Part shown: piece after piece, positions 11,975 through 21,779 of the stretch
How the letters are laid out: each line of letters starts with the position of its first letter
Numbering within the stretch: the stretch's first letter is position 1
From: Welwitschia mirabilis
Taxonomy: Eukaryota; Gnetophyta; Gnetopsida; Welwitschiales
Assembly (NCBI GenBank): GCA_051453625.1
Contig: JBOZIK010000001.1
Location: 175,121,397 to 175,185,396, forward strand
DNA length: 64,000 nucleotides
Reading direction: 5' to 3'
The notes under the pieces: model-generated
What the model was told of the DNA's origin: nothing
Seen by the model: only the letters and a program-made list of their open reading frames with translations
Databases searched by the model: none
Position numbers and translations under genes: made by a program

Positions 11975-13044
11975 TATTAGGATCAATTGGAATCCTAGAG
12001 GAAGGGTGAATAAGATGAATTACAATATTTAATTACTTAATTATAAGAAACTAAAATTAAAACTTTACTTGAGAAAGTAAATCAGAAATTACTAAATCAT
12101 GAACATAATAAAATAAATTAAATAAAGAGAAAGAGTGCACCACAGTTTTATAATGGTTTAGCAATCCCTTCCTACTCCACTATTAGGGGGCAGTAATGTG
12201 CTCTTAGCCTCCTGGTTTCCTAAGAACATTCTTCTCCAAGAGTAGCTTATAAAACCCTTTACCAAGGGTTACTTTACAATACCCTTCACCAAGGGTCACT
12301 TTATAACATCCTTGCCTCAAGGATTAGCTTACTCATTCCAATGGGCACTCATAAGAAATCAATCAAATAGAAGGCTTGATGATTTACATGCCTTTCATGC
12401 ACAATATACCAACATGTAGTACAATAATATCTCAATGATATAATACAATGTAGAAGCAGATATAGAGAAGAAGATGCTTTCTTTTTTGAATAGATTATAC
12501 ACAGATCAGTTCTATATTTTGATAATGGCACGATATCTTTTATAAAGTTTTTTGAAAAGAAAGCTATTAAATTTTTGTTTTAAGTGCTCTATAACTTGGT
12601 TTGCATGTCCTAAAAGTCTCTTAGCCATTAGTGCCTTGAATAGAGTGTACAACATTCATCTTTAGTTATTTCTGCATGTGAACAGAATCAGACATCTTAA
12701 GATAAATTACTAGATGTCTCATTTTTAAATGAAAACTTTGATAGAGATTTGAGATAGGGGCTGGACATCCCAAGTAGTATATTCAAGTGTTCTAATATAA
12801 TTGACAGGTTACAGGGTCAAACATCCTAGGTTGTAGAGTTAGACGTCCTAATATAAAAAGATAATGTACATGGTCAGACATCCCGTGATGTGTTTGAACA
12901 TCCCAGTACAATTAATAACTAATCCTTAATCATCAAAGCTTGGAATGATGGATTTTGATTTGACTTTCTTATGTTCTCAAACTAAGACTATGTTTTAGAA
13001 TAAGTTCTGTCATTTCATCATTAAAAATCTTCATTTTCTCAATA
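11975..13044 (-). repeat. 5' LTR of the outer copia element
   Basis: A 1070-bp gap-free partner of 31-1956. It ends ctcaata (decayed cccaaca). It carries at least six copies of an ACATCC(C/T)-type motif between 12690 and 12900, each roughly GGACATCC or its inverse. Confidence 0.87.
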
Positions 13045-13242
13045 GAATGATCTCACTATGAATAACGCAATTTGGAAAATGAATATTTTATGAAATATAA
13101 TTATTCAAAATTATTTGAATGTGATGATGAAAATTAACTTATACTAATTAATGTAGAAGAACATGATGAGGACAAGGATTTTAAAGGTAATAGCACTCAA
13201 GAAAAGAATTTCCCAGAAATGAATAGTAGTTTAAGGACAAAC
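13045..13242. other. Short AT-rich spacer between two insertions
   Basis: This is the sequence into which both neighbours inserted. It is acidic-coding if read on plus (ECDDEN, NVEEHDEDKDFKG), but no family was recognised. It may be older transposon DNA. Confidence 0.5.
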
Positions 13243-14739
13243 TACTATATTATGTTTTAGCAATTAATATCAAACTAATTTTTTCTATGTAGCAAATTTT
13301 GTGTATCTTATGCAAAGGATGTTAATCACTTATAGGATAAATGATAAAGTCATAATTGTCAAATTCTAATCACTAGAAACCTATTAATCTCACTTACCCT
13401 CTTTAGAGGCTAATGAGACTTTCAAGAAGTCAGCTGCAGTTGGAGCATATTCTTAGAATTAACTAAATTTAGAGTGGTCTATCAGCTTTCTGATGGGTCG
13501 ACTAGACCTTTAATATTGAGAATAGTATCCCTAAACTGAATGACAAGAGGTCAACTAGACCTTTAATGAGGTCGACTAGATTTATGGACCTGAGAATAGT
13601 ACTCTTAAACTGATTGTTAGGGGGTTAACTAAATCTTTAAATGGGTCAACTGAACCTGAGAATAGTGCAACTGATATCTTTAAGTTGATCATCATGGAAT
13701 CAATCGGATACCTAAAGGGGTCGACTAGACATGATGTAGGAAATCAGAATGATCTTTTATCAAGACTAGCAGGTGGCTAGACAGAATTGCAAGTGACTAG
13801 ATGGGGGTTAACCAAACCTTAAGAGGTTAGCCACACTTGGAGCTATAAGAAAATGGAGTAACTAAAAACTTCACTTAGGTAACCTATGTAAGTCATGGTA
13901 CCAGAAGGGGTCAACCAGACATTTGAGGGATCGACCAGCCAGAATGGAACTAAAATTTTTTATTCATTATGTATCCATTATGTATCTATTAGATCGAAAT
14001 TTTCTAGCCATTTATAGCCATTAGAAGTGCATTTTCAAATGTAATAAATCTCAAAAGCCTTTTAATGTAAATAGCCAAGAAAGAGGAGACAAAAGAACCT
14101 TTTTGAATCTTAACTAAAGGACTGAATATTGTGATATTCTACTATAGAATCTTGGCTTTGTACTCTTGACTAAGAAATATCTATCCTCTATTTTATCTGT
14201 GCATTCAAGGTCAGATCTAGTGCTTCATTTATTGTCTTATATATAGGAAAAGAGCTCCACCAAAATCATTGTACTGAAGAACGATGATATCTATGCATCT
14301 TAGCATTATTTCATTACTATTTTACTATGTGAAAGGTTGAGACTTAGCTTAGAAAAGTCCATTTAAGGGTTGAGACTAAGCCTATAAAATTCCATTCAAA
14401 GTTGAAATTATGCTTAGAAAAGTCTGTTTGTAAAGGTTACAGGTGAACCTGCAATACCTAAAAGAGTAACAAGATCTAGATCAATCTTAATAATAAGATA
14501 ATTGTCGAGAGTGGATTAGGGGGTTTTCTAAACCACTATAAAATCTTGTATGCATCTATTTGGTATTTTATGATTTTAGTTTCATTACTTTAAATACTTT
14601 TAGCTTCTATTTACATGCACGAATTTATTAGCAATTTATTTTGAGCAAGATTTTGGTATATTATGAGTTTGTTTAGTTCATTTTATTTAAGTTTTAAAGA
14701 AACTATTCACCTCCACCTCTAGGATTCTCAATTCTATCA
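13243..14739 (+). repeat. 5' LTR of the plus-strand copia element
   Basis: It starts tactatattatg (decayed TGTTATATTATG) and ends tctatca. Diverged 74-bp-type repeats with GGTCGACTAGAC motifs lie at about 13470-13930. Three 33-bp units starting GGTTGAGACTTAG lie at 14335-14436. Confidence 0.88.
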
Positions 14740-14740
14740 A

Positions 14741-14758
14741 TTGATATCAGAGCTAAGT
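14741..14758 (+). other. Primer-binding site (initiator Met tRNA type)
   Basis: TTGATATCAGAGCTAAG lies one base after the LTR end, one or two changes from the canonical site. Confidence 0.85.
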
Positions 14759-14789
14759 TGAGTCTAGTAGTAGATTTTAATTAGTCTAG

Positions 14790-15290
14790 ACTCTAGAACT
14801 TAAATATAAAAAATCGCTCTATTGATTTTTCAAATATGCCCTTGTTAGATACCTATACTTTTATTTGTATATTTCGGATAGTATGTGGAGATATTTTCAA
14901 ATAGATTTCAAATAGTGGAAATGCAAAGAAGTCAAGTAAAAGTGATATAAGAATAGATCAAAAATCTGATGAAGATGGAAGACTTTCTTTTATGGCAATT
15001 ATGCCTCCTTTACAAAATTTATCCCATACATCAGATTGAGATGATTTAGATGTTATTGATAAAAAGCAGGATGAGCTGAAAAATACTTGTCAAGGACTAT
15101 ACCTAAAATATGAAAACTTAGCTAAAAGAATAAATGATCTAAGTAATATTGTAAAATCTCTCATAAATAAAAGGAGGAAATGGAATCAAGATTCAAGAAG
15201 ATCAAATCAAAACATCTGACCTCACCCTACAAGTAAAAGAGTTATCTCATTTGTTAATAAATTTTTTGATGGCTCTTCCAATTTATAATA
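14790..15290 (+). pseudogene. Short gag remnant of the plus-strand copia element
   Basis: The decayed frame gives PLLDTYTFICIFRIVCGDIFK, then a basic/acidic linker (KKSSKSDIRIDQKSDEDGR), LSFMAIMPPLQNLSHTSD, DDLDVIDKKQDELKN and a coiled coil (LYLKYENLAKRINDLSN). These blocks align block for block with 9180-8410 of the inner element. No capsid domain or CCHC knuckle is present between the primer site and protease. The frame holds several stops. The matching layout in two separate insertions argues that the short gag is ancestral to this family. Confidence 0.65.
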
Positions 15291-15559
15291 GATGCTTAGA
15301 GTTCAGAAACCTATTGATGACAAGTCATGTATTAGGTTTATCTTACAAAAACCTTAAAAGTCACAAAACTAGGTATTATGATATAGGTTACTTATCATTT
15401 TAATGGATTCAAAAATTTTATGCAATGCTAGAAAATAAATGTTGTTCTCAAAATTAGTTATTACTTTTTCTTTTAAATTTATTCCAAAATGAGGTGTACC
15501 ATATAAGTCTAAAAAAACTATGTAGGTAAAAGTTAATGATCTTAAAAATATTTTAATTT

Positions 15560-18500
15560 AGACAGATTTCAAGGTTTTAAATCCAAGTTTAAGCAATTAA
15601 GTAACTTTAATGGAGGAGAGGTAACTTTTGATGAGAACGGAAGAGCAAAAATAGAAGGCATTAGAAGCATTGGTGGAGGTAACCTTTCTAGAATTAATGA
15701 ATTTTTGTATTTAAATGATTTAAAGCATAATTTATTGATCATTAGTTAAATCTATAACAAATGTCATAAGGTAGTCTTCAATAAACCAAAATGTAAAATC
15801 TTACATGGGAAATCTAATAATGGAGCAAGTAGAATAGATAATGTATATAGCATAGATCAATCATTTTCTTCATTTTTTTTTTTTTAAATGTTCCTTAAGA
15901 AGAGCTTTTTTATAAATAATTAGGCCATGTTAATTATTATCAGTTAAAAATAATTATTCATAAAAACATTATGAAAGGTATTCTTAAGATAAATGTAGAA
16001 AAACAAGGCTTATGTAATGCATGCTAAGAGGGGAAAAAATAAGGACCTTACATAAAAGTAAAAACTAGACTTCTACATCTATGCCGTTAGCTTATCCATA
16101 TGGATCTAGTAGTTAGGCTCAAACTTAAAGCCCTAACTATNNNNNNNNNNNNNNNNNNNNNNNNNNNNNNNNNNNNNNNNNNNNNNNNNNNNNNNNNNNN
16201 NNNNNNNNNNNNNNNNNNNNNNNNNNNNNNNNNNNNNNNNNNNNNNNNNNNNNNNNNNNNNNNNNNNNNNNNNNNNNNNNNNNNNNNNNNNNNNNNNNNN
16301 NNNNNNNNNNNNNNNNNNNNNNNNNNNNNNNNNNNNNNNNNNNNNNNNNNNNNNNNNNNNNNNNNNNNNNNNNNNNNNNNNNNNNNNNNNNNNNNNNNNN
16401 NNNNNNNNNNNNNNNNNNNNNNNNNNNNNNNNNNNNNNNNNNNNNNNNNNNNNNNNNNNNNNNNNNNNNNNNNNNNNNNNNNNNNNNNNNNNNNNNNNNN
16501 NNNNNNNNNNNNNNNNNNNNNNNNNNNNNNNNNNNNNNNNNNNNNNNNNNNNNNNNNNNNNNNNNNNNNNNNNNNNNNNNNNNNNNNNNNNNNNNNNNNN
16601 NNNNNNNNNNNNNNNNNNNNNNNNNNNNNNNNNNNNNNNNNNNNNNNNNNNNNNNNNNNNNNNNNNNNNNNNNNNNNNNNNNNNNNNNNNNNNNNNNNNN
16701 NNNNNNNNNNNNNNNNNNNNNNNNNNNNNNNNNNNNNNNNNNNNNNNNNNNNNNNNNNNNNNNNNNNNNNNNNNNNNNNNAGATCCAAAATAAAAAGGGT
16801 TATACCATAAAGAAAATAAGAAGTGATCATGGTGATAAATTTGAAAACCATTTTTTTAAGAAATATTGCATTGATAATGGAATTAATCATTAATTTTTAG
16901 CTCCAAAGACATTACAACAAAATGGTATAGTTGAAAAAAAGAATAGAGTCCTCCAAGAAATGGTACAAACCATGTTAAATATTAAGGAGATCCCTAAATC
17001 ATTTTGGACTGAGGCAATTAGCACAGCATGCTATATTATTAACTAAGTATATCTTAGGCCCGGTATAGATAAAATGCAATATGATTTATAGAAAAGAATA
17101 TAACCTAATTTTTTATATTTTAAAATCTTCAGAAGTAAATGCTATGCACTAAAAGATATAGAACATTTGAGAAAATTTGAGTCTAAAGTTGATGAAGTTA
17201 TCTTTTTAGGTCACTCAACTAGAGTTAAAGCCTATTATGTTTTTAACAAGAGAATTTTAATGATCGAAGAGTCAATAAATGTAAAAATTGATGAGATTAA
17301 CACAAAACCAAATTGCACAAATGAAGAGGAATTCATAACTACAAGCATCCCCACAACTAATGAAATAACTAATGAAAGTAATAAAGTTTCATCAAAATAA
17401 GGTATACTTAAAAATCCCAAATTATTAAAACATCATCCTTTAGAATATATTATTAAATAAGTTGTTTTAAAAATAAAGACAAGAGGTTCTATGAAGAATT
17501 TATATGCCCACATTTTTTATGTTTCAAAAATAGAACTCAAGAAATTTGAAGAAGCCAAAATTTATGAGAAATGGATAACGGCAATACAAGATGATCTATA
17601 ATAGTTTAAGAGGAATGATGTTTGGAAGCTTGTAGATAGACCAAAAGATAAAAATGTCATTGGAACTAAGTAGATTTTTAAAAACAAATCTGATAAAGAA
17701 AATAATGTCATTAAAAACAAGGCAAGATTAGTAGCACAAGGCTATAATAAAATAGAAGTCATTAATATTAGTGATACTTTTGCTCCTGTTGCAAGGCTAG
17801 ATAGCATTAGAAAGTTTTTGTCTTTTATAGCTTATAAAAGTTTTAAGTTTATCAAATAAATGTAAAGAGTGCTTTTCTAAATGATAATTTAAATGAAGAA
17901 GTCTATGTAGAGCAACCATAAGGTTTTATTAATCCTCATAAAACTAATCATGTGTATAGACTTGAGAAACCATTGTATGAATTAAAATAAGTTCTAAGAG
18001 CTTGATATGAAAATCTAGTTACCTTTTTAAATAAAAATGGATATACTTATGGAACTATAGATAAAACCTTATTTGAAAAGAACTTAAACAGGTATTTCAT
18101 TATTATATAGATTTATGTAGATGATATTAGTTATGGTGTCTCAAATGAAAAGTTACCAAAAGAATTTGCAACTATTATGATAACTCATTTTGAAATGAGT
18201 ATGCTTGATGGACTACAAAATAAGCAATCAAAAGATGGAATATTTATTTCTCAATCCAAATATGCAAGAGAATTAATCAAACATTTTGGATCAGAAAATG
18301 CAAAAACAACTGACACTTCTATATCTACATCATGTAAAGTAAGTTTGGATGAAAATGGTAAACTGTGGATTAAAAGATTTACAAAAGTATAATAGGTAGT
18401 TTATTATATTTTACTATAAGTAGATTATATATTATGTTTAGTATTAGAGTATGTACAAGGTATCAATCTCAATTAAAACAATCACATCTACAAGCAATAA

Positions 18501-19010
18501 AAAGAATAATTAGGTACGTAAAAGATACATGTGATTGTGGCTCATAGTATCCCATAGAGACATCTTTCGAGCTTATAGGTTTTGGTGATGTAGATTGGGC
18601 TAGTTGTAAAGTGATACAAAAAGCACAAGTGGAAATTTTTTTCTATTAGGTTCATGTTTAGTAGGGCAAATAAGAAACAATACTTCATATCTCTCTCAAC
18701 TACAAAAGTGGAATATATTACAATAGATAGTTATTGTACTCATATTTTATGTATGAAAGAAATACTAAAGGATTTTTGTATTAATTTTGAACAAGTTTCT
18801 ATCTTTTGTGATAATACTAGCACTACAAAAATATTAAAAAATCATGCATGGCACTCAAGAGATCAAGTAGAAAAATAACACATCTCTATGAACTTTATGA
18901 GTATAGACCAACAGCTAGCAGATATTTTTACTAAAACTCCAAATTTTGATACTTTTCTTTATCTTAGAAATGAACTAGAGGTTACCTCATCATCCTATGA
19001 CTGATTGCAA
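15560..19010 (+). pseudogene. Plus-strand copia pol: protease, integrase, reverse transcriptase, RNase H (broken)
   Basis: The protease C-terminus (15560-15750) shows GGEVTFDENGRAKIEGI and DLKHNLLIIS; the DSGC motif was not found. Integrase starts before the N gap (LIHMDL at about 16090). It resumes with KIRSDHGDKFEN, QNGIVEKKNRVLQEM, FWTEAISTACYIIN and (17167-17400) IFLGHSTRVKAYYVFNKR; the Asp and Glu of the visible catalytic motifs are intact. Reverse transcriptase (about 17560-18400) shows ARLVAQGYNKIEVINI, FAPVARLDSIR and an intact IYVDDI at about 18110. RNase H (about 18590-18950) shows SLSTTKVEYITID, FCDNTSTTKILKNHAWHSR and QQLADIFTKTP. In-frame stops and shifts recur, so no active polyprotein can be made, but it is the best preserved pol in the window. 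Confidence 0.9.
16141..16780. other. Assembly gap (640 N) inside integrase
   Basis: The gap edges match integrase of the relative at about 7715 and 7597, so only about 115 bp should be missing. It removes the part of the integrase core between the HMDL motif and the SDHG motif. Confidence 0.95.
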
Positions 19011-19717
19011 GATGGTCAACCAGATCCTTGATTCAGTCGACTAGATGTGGTCAGTCGACTGGCATAACAGCCCGGTTGCTTGGATCCTCTTAGTTCTATA
19101 GGCCCTTTAGTAAAAGATAGTAGTTTAGAATAGAAGTTTATTTATCACATAAGCTCTGTATTATCTATCTTCATCTTTTTATATTAATTATTTACTTATG
19201 TTTATGCTTATATGCTTTTGTTCTCTTCTTTGACATTAATGTCAAAAGGGGAAGAATTAGTTGTATATCTTTTTGTAATGCTTATAAAAATACACTTGCT
19301 TTTATCTTTTCAAATTTATTTCTTAAATATTTCTATGCAACTTAAGATCCATATGAGCTTACCATTTTTTAATGATGAATAATGATGTTTATCTTATATT
19401 TGTAATGCACATTAATTATTTAAAATATTGTATGACATTATTCTATATTTATAACGAAATTTTAATAATCAAAGTAACAAAAGTTATGTAATCAAAAGGT
19501 GTTTTTAACATATATTATGTTCTTAACTCTCCAAATAAGCATCTTAAATTGTTTTTATTTTAGCAAAAAAATTAGACTTGTTGAAATGCCTTAAATTGGT
19601 TTCAAAAGGCTTAATATTTTACAAAGAATAATAGGAATTTTGTAAGGACGAGTTTTCTTTATATTAAATATGTTTACAACTAAGTATTATTTGTTATCAA
19701 TGTTAAAAGGGGAATAT
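19011..19717 (+). other. Post-pol spacer with two polypurine tracts
   Basis: The first tract, GTCAAAAGGGGAAGAA (19241-19256), and the LTR-proximal tract, AAAAGGGGAATA (19705-19716), are about 460 bp apart and lie in similar contexts (..ATTAATGTC and ..ATCAATGTT). The sequence between is AT-rich without coding signal. The inner element has the same arrangement. Confidence 0.7.
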
Positions 19718-21250
19718 TGTTATATTATGTTTTACCAATTAATATTAAACTAATGTTTTTTGGGTAGCAATTTGTGTATCTTATATAGAAAACGTTAATT
19801 ACTTATAAGTAAAATGCTGAAGCCATTATTGTTAAATTCTGATTACTAAAAACCTATTAAGATTACTTACCCTCTTAAAGGATCGAGTGAACTTTCAAGG
19901 GATCAATCGTACCTAGAGCATACTCTCAAAATTGAACTAAATTTAGAGGGGTCAATCGAATTTTTAATGAGGTTGACCAAACTTGTGATCTTGAGAATAG
20001 TATCCCTAAACTGAATTACAAGGGATCGACCGAACATTTAATGGGGTTGACCAGATTTATGGATCTGAGAATAGTACTTCTAAACTAATTATCAAGGGGT
20101 CAACCAGAATTTTAAAGGGGTTGATTAGATCCGATTACTATGTAGTTGATATCCTTAAGCTAATTATCATGGGATCAACTAGATACCTAAATAGGTCGGT
20201 CAAACCTAATGTAGGAAATTAGAACGATCTTTTATCAGGACTAGTAGGTGATCGGATAAAATTAAGGGTGACCAAATGGGGGTCAACTAGACATGGAGCT
20301 GTAAGAAACTAGAGTGACCAAAAACTTCACTTAGGTGACTTATGTAAGTCACGAAATCAAATGAGGTCAATCGGACATTAGAGGTGTCAACCAGCTAAAA
20401 CAAATCTAAAATTTTTTATTTATTATGTATCTATTATATAGCCATTTTTTAGTCATTTATAGCCATTGGAAGTGTATTTTCAAATGTAATAAACCCTAAA
20501 ATCCTTCTAATATAAATAACCAAGCGAGAAAAGATAAGAGTTTTTGAATCTTAACCGAAGAACTAAATATTGTGATATTTTACTATAGCATCTTGGCTTT
20601 GTGCTCCTGATCAAGGAATATCTATCATCTATTTTATTTCTACATTTAAGATCAAATCTAGTGCTTCATTTATTTTATTATCTATATAAGAAGAGCTTCA
20701 CCAAAATAATTGTACTAAAGAACAAGTAATATTTGTGCATCTTGGCATTATTTCATCACTATCCTACTTTGTGAAAGGTTGAGACCTAGCTTAGCAAAGT
20801 TCGTTCAAAGGTTGAGGCCAAGCTTAGAAAAGTCCATTCAAAGATTAAAACTTAGCCTATAAAAGTTCATTCAAAGGTTGAGTTTAAAACTGGAAAAATC
20901 CATTCAAATATTGAGAATAAGCCCAAAAAAGATTATTTGTAAAGGTTATAAGTAAACCTATAATACTTGGAAGAGTAACAAAGATCCAGATTAAGCTTGG
21001 TGATAAGCTGATTATTAAGAATGGTGTAGGGGATTTACTGAACCACTATAAAATCCTACTTGCATCTATTCAGTATTTTATGCTTTTAGTTAGTTTCATT
21101 ACGTTGAATACTTTTATCTTTTATTTTCATGCATGAATTTATTAGCAATTTATTTTGGGCAAGCTTTCAATATATTGTGAGCTTGTTTAGTTCATAATAT
21201 TTAATTTTTAAAGAGCCTATTCACCCCCTCTAGGGTTTTTGATCCTATCA
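19718..21250 (+). repeat. 3' LTR of the plus-strand copia element
   Basis: It starts TGTTATATTATG and ends GATCCTATCA. Three diverged tandem units of about 74 bp lie at 19948-20170, each opening with a GGGGTCAACC-like motif and holding a second GGTTGACC-like motif. Five 33-bp units lie at 20777-20941, against three in the 5' LTR, so this minisatellite changed copy number. Confidence 0.9.
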
Positions 21251-21255
21251 AAAAC

Positions 21256-21779
21256 AACAAGATTAAGGAGGGGGTTCTATAACATTTTCAAATATTTTCT
21301 ATATACTACTACAAAATTATTTAAATATTCAAAAGTTTATTTAAGAATATAATCTTCATTCAAGGGTATGGCTCTTGCAAAAAGTCATTGTAGAAAGATA
21401 GGATATTTTATTTATATTAAAAGGGGATTCTTGGAAAAGCAAATGGCATGTACAGGATTTGTACAAGTTTATATTAAGTCCTTAGTAAGCTAGGTTGGTT
21501 CCCTACTAGTCCTAAAGTCTAGACCTTAAAGACAATGATCTAGTTGAACTGCTTTGCTAAGACCTTAGATTTAGCATTGATGAAGCCTCAAGATTCATTT
21601 TTTACTATATTCCATAAACCTAAGTTAAAACACTCTTTTTTACATCTATTATGTTTTTGTCACTTTAAATAAGTTATCATTATTTTTAATCTTTGTTGTT
21701 TATAAATTACATTCCCATGTCATCATTAAAATATTTTTACCTAATTTTCTGAAAATTTAAGAAAAACATCATATCTTTA
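21256..21779. other. Flank without recognised gene
   Basis: AT-rich sequence right of the plus-strand element. It may continue the neighbouring gypsy remnant, but I found no clear match. Confidence 0.4.

Larger units (their letters stand above)
31..13044 (-). mobile_element. Outer Ty1/copia LTR retrotransposon, gag only (TR-GAG-like), split by a nested element
   Basis: The element has two related LTRs (31-1956 and 11975-13044), an initiator-Met-tRNA type primer site next to the right LTR, a polypurine tract next to the left LTR, and gag between them. The flanking 5-mers gaagg (26-30) and gaatg (13045-13049) fit a target-site duplication with one change. Read on the minus strand, gag runs through capsid, an acidic linker and a coiled coil to a decayed zinc knuckle. 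Only about 0.8 kb of non-coding sequence then remains before the 3' LTR, with no protease, integrase, reverse transcriptase or RNase H seen. Gag-only elements of this layout are known in plants as TR-GAG elements; a secondary deletion of pol is the alternative. The element at 3230-10756 is inserted in its gag. The double polypurine tract and LTR style suggest the Sirevirus lineage (inference). Confidence 0.8.
13243..21250 (+). mobile_element. Plus-strand Ty1/copia LTR retrotransposon, same family as the inner element
   Basis: LTRs lie at 13243-14739 and 19718-21250. Flanks are caaac (13238-13242) and aaaac (21251-21255), a target-site duplication with one change. The order is primer site, short gag, protease, integrase, reverse transcriptase, RNase H and two polypurine tracts. 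The nominal length of 8008 bp includes 640 N. Replacing these by the roughly 115 bp expected from the relative at 3230-10756 gives about 7.48 kb, matching that element's 7.53 kb. Multiple polypurine tracts, motif-rich LTRs and the CACCCCCTCTAGGG stretch before the LTR end fit the Sirevirus lineage (inference). Confidence 0.9.

Noticed and set aside
16087-16890. Open frames of 267 and 236 codons on both strands
   Set aside because: Both cross the 640-N gap; the true content is copia integrase.
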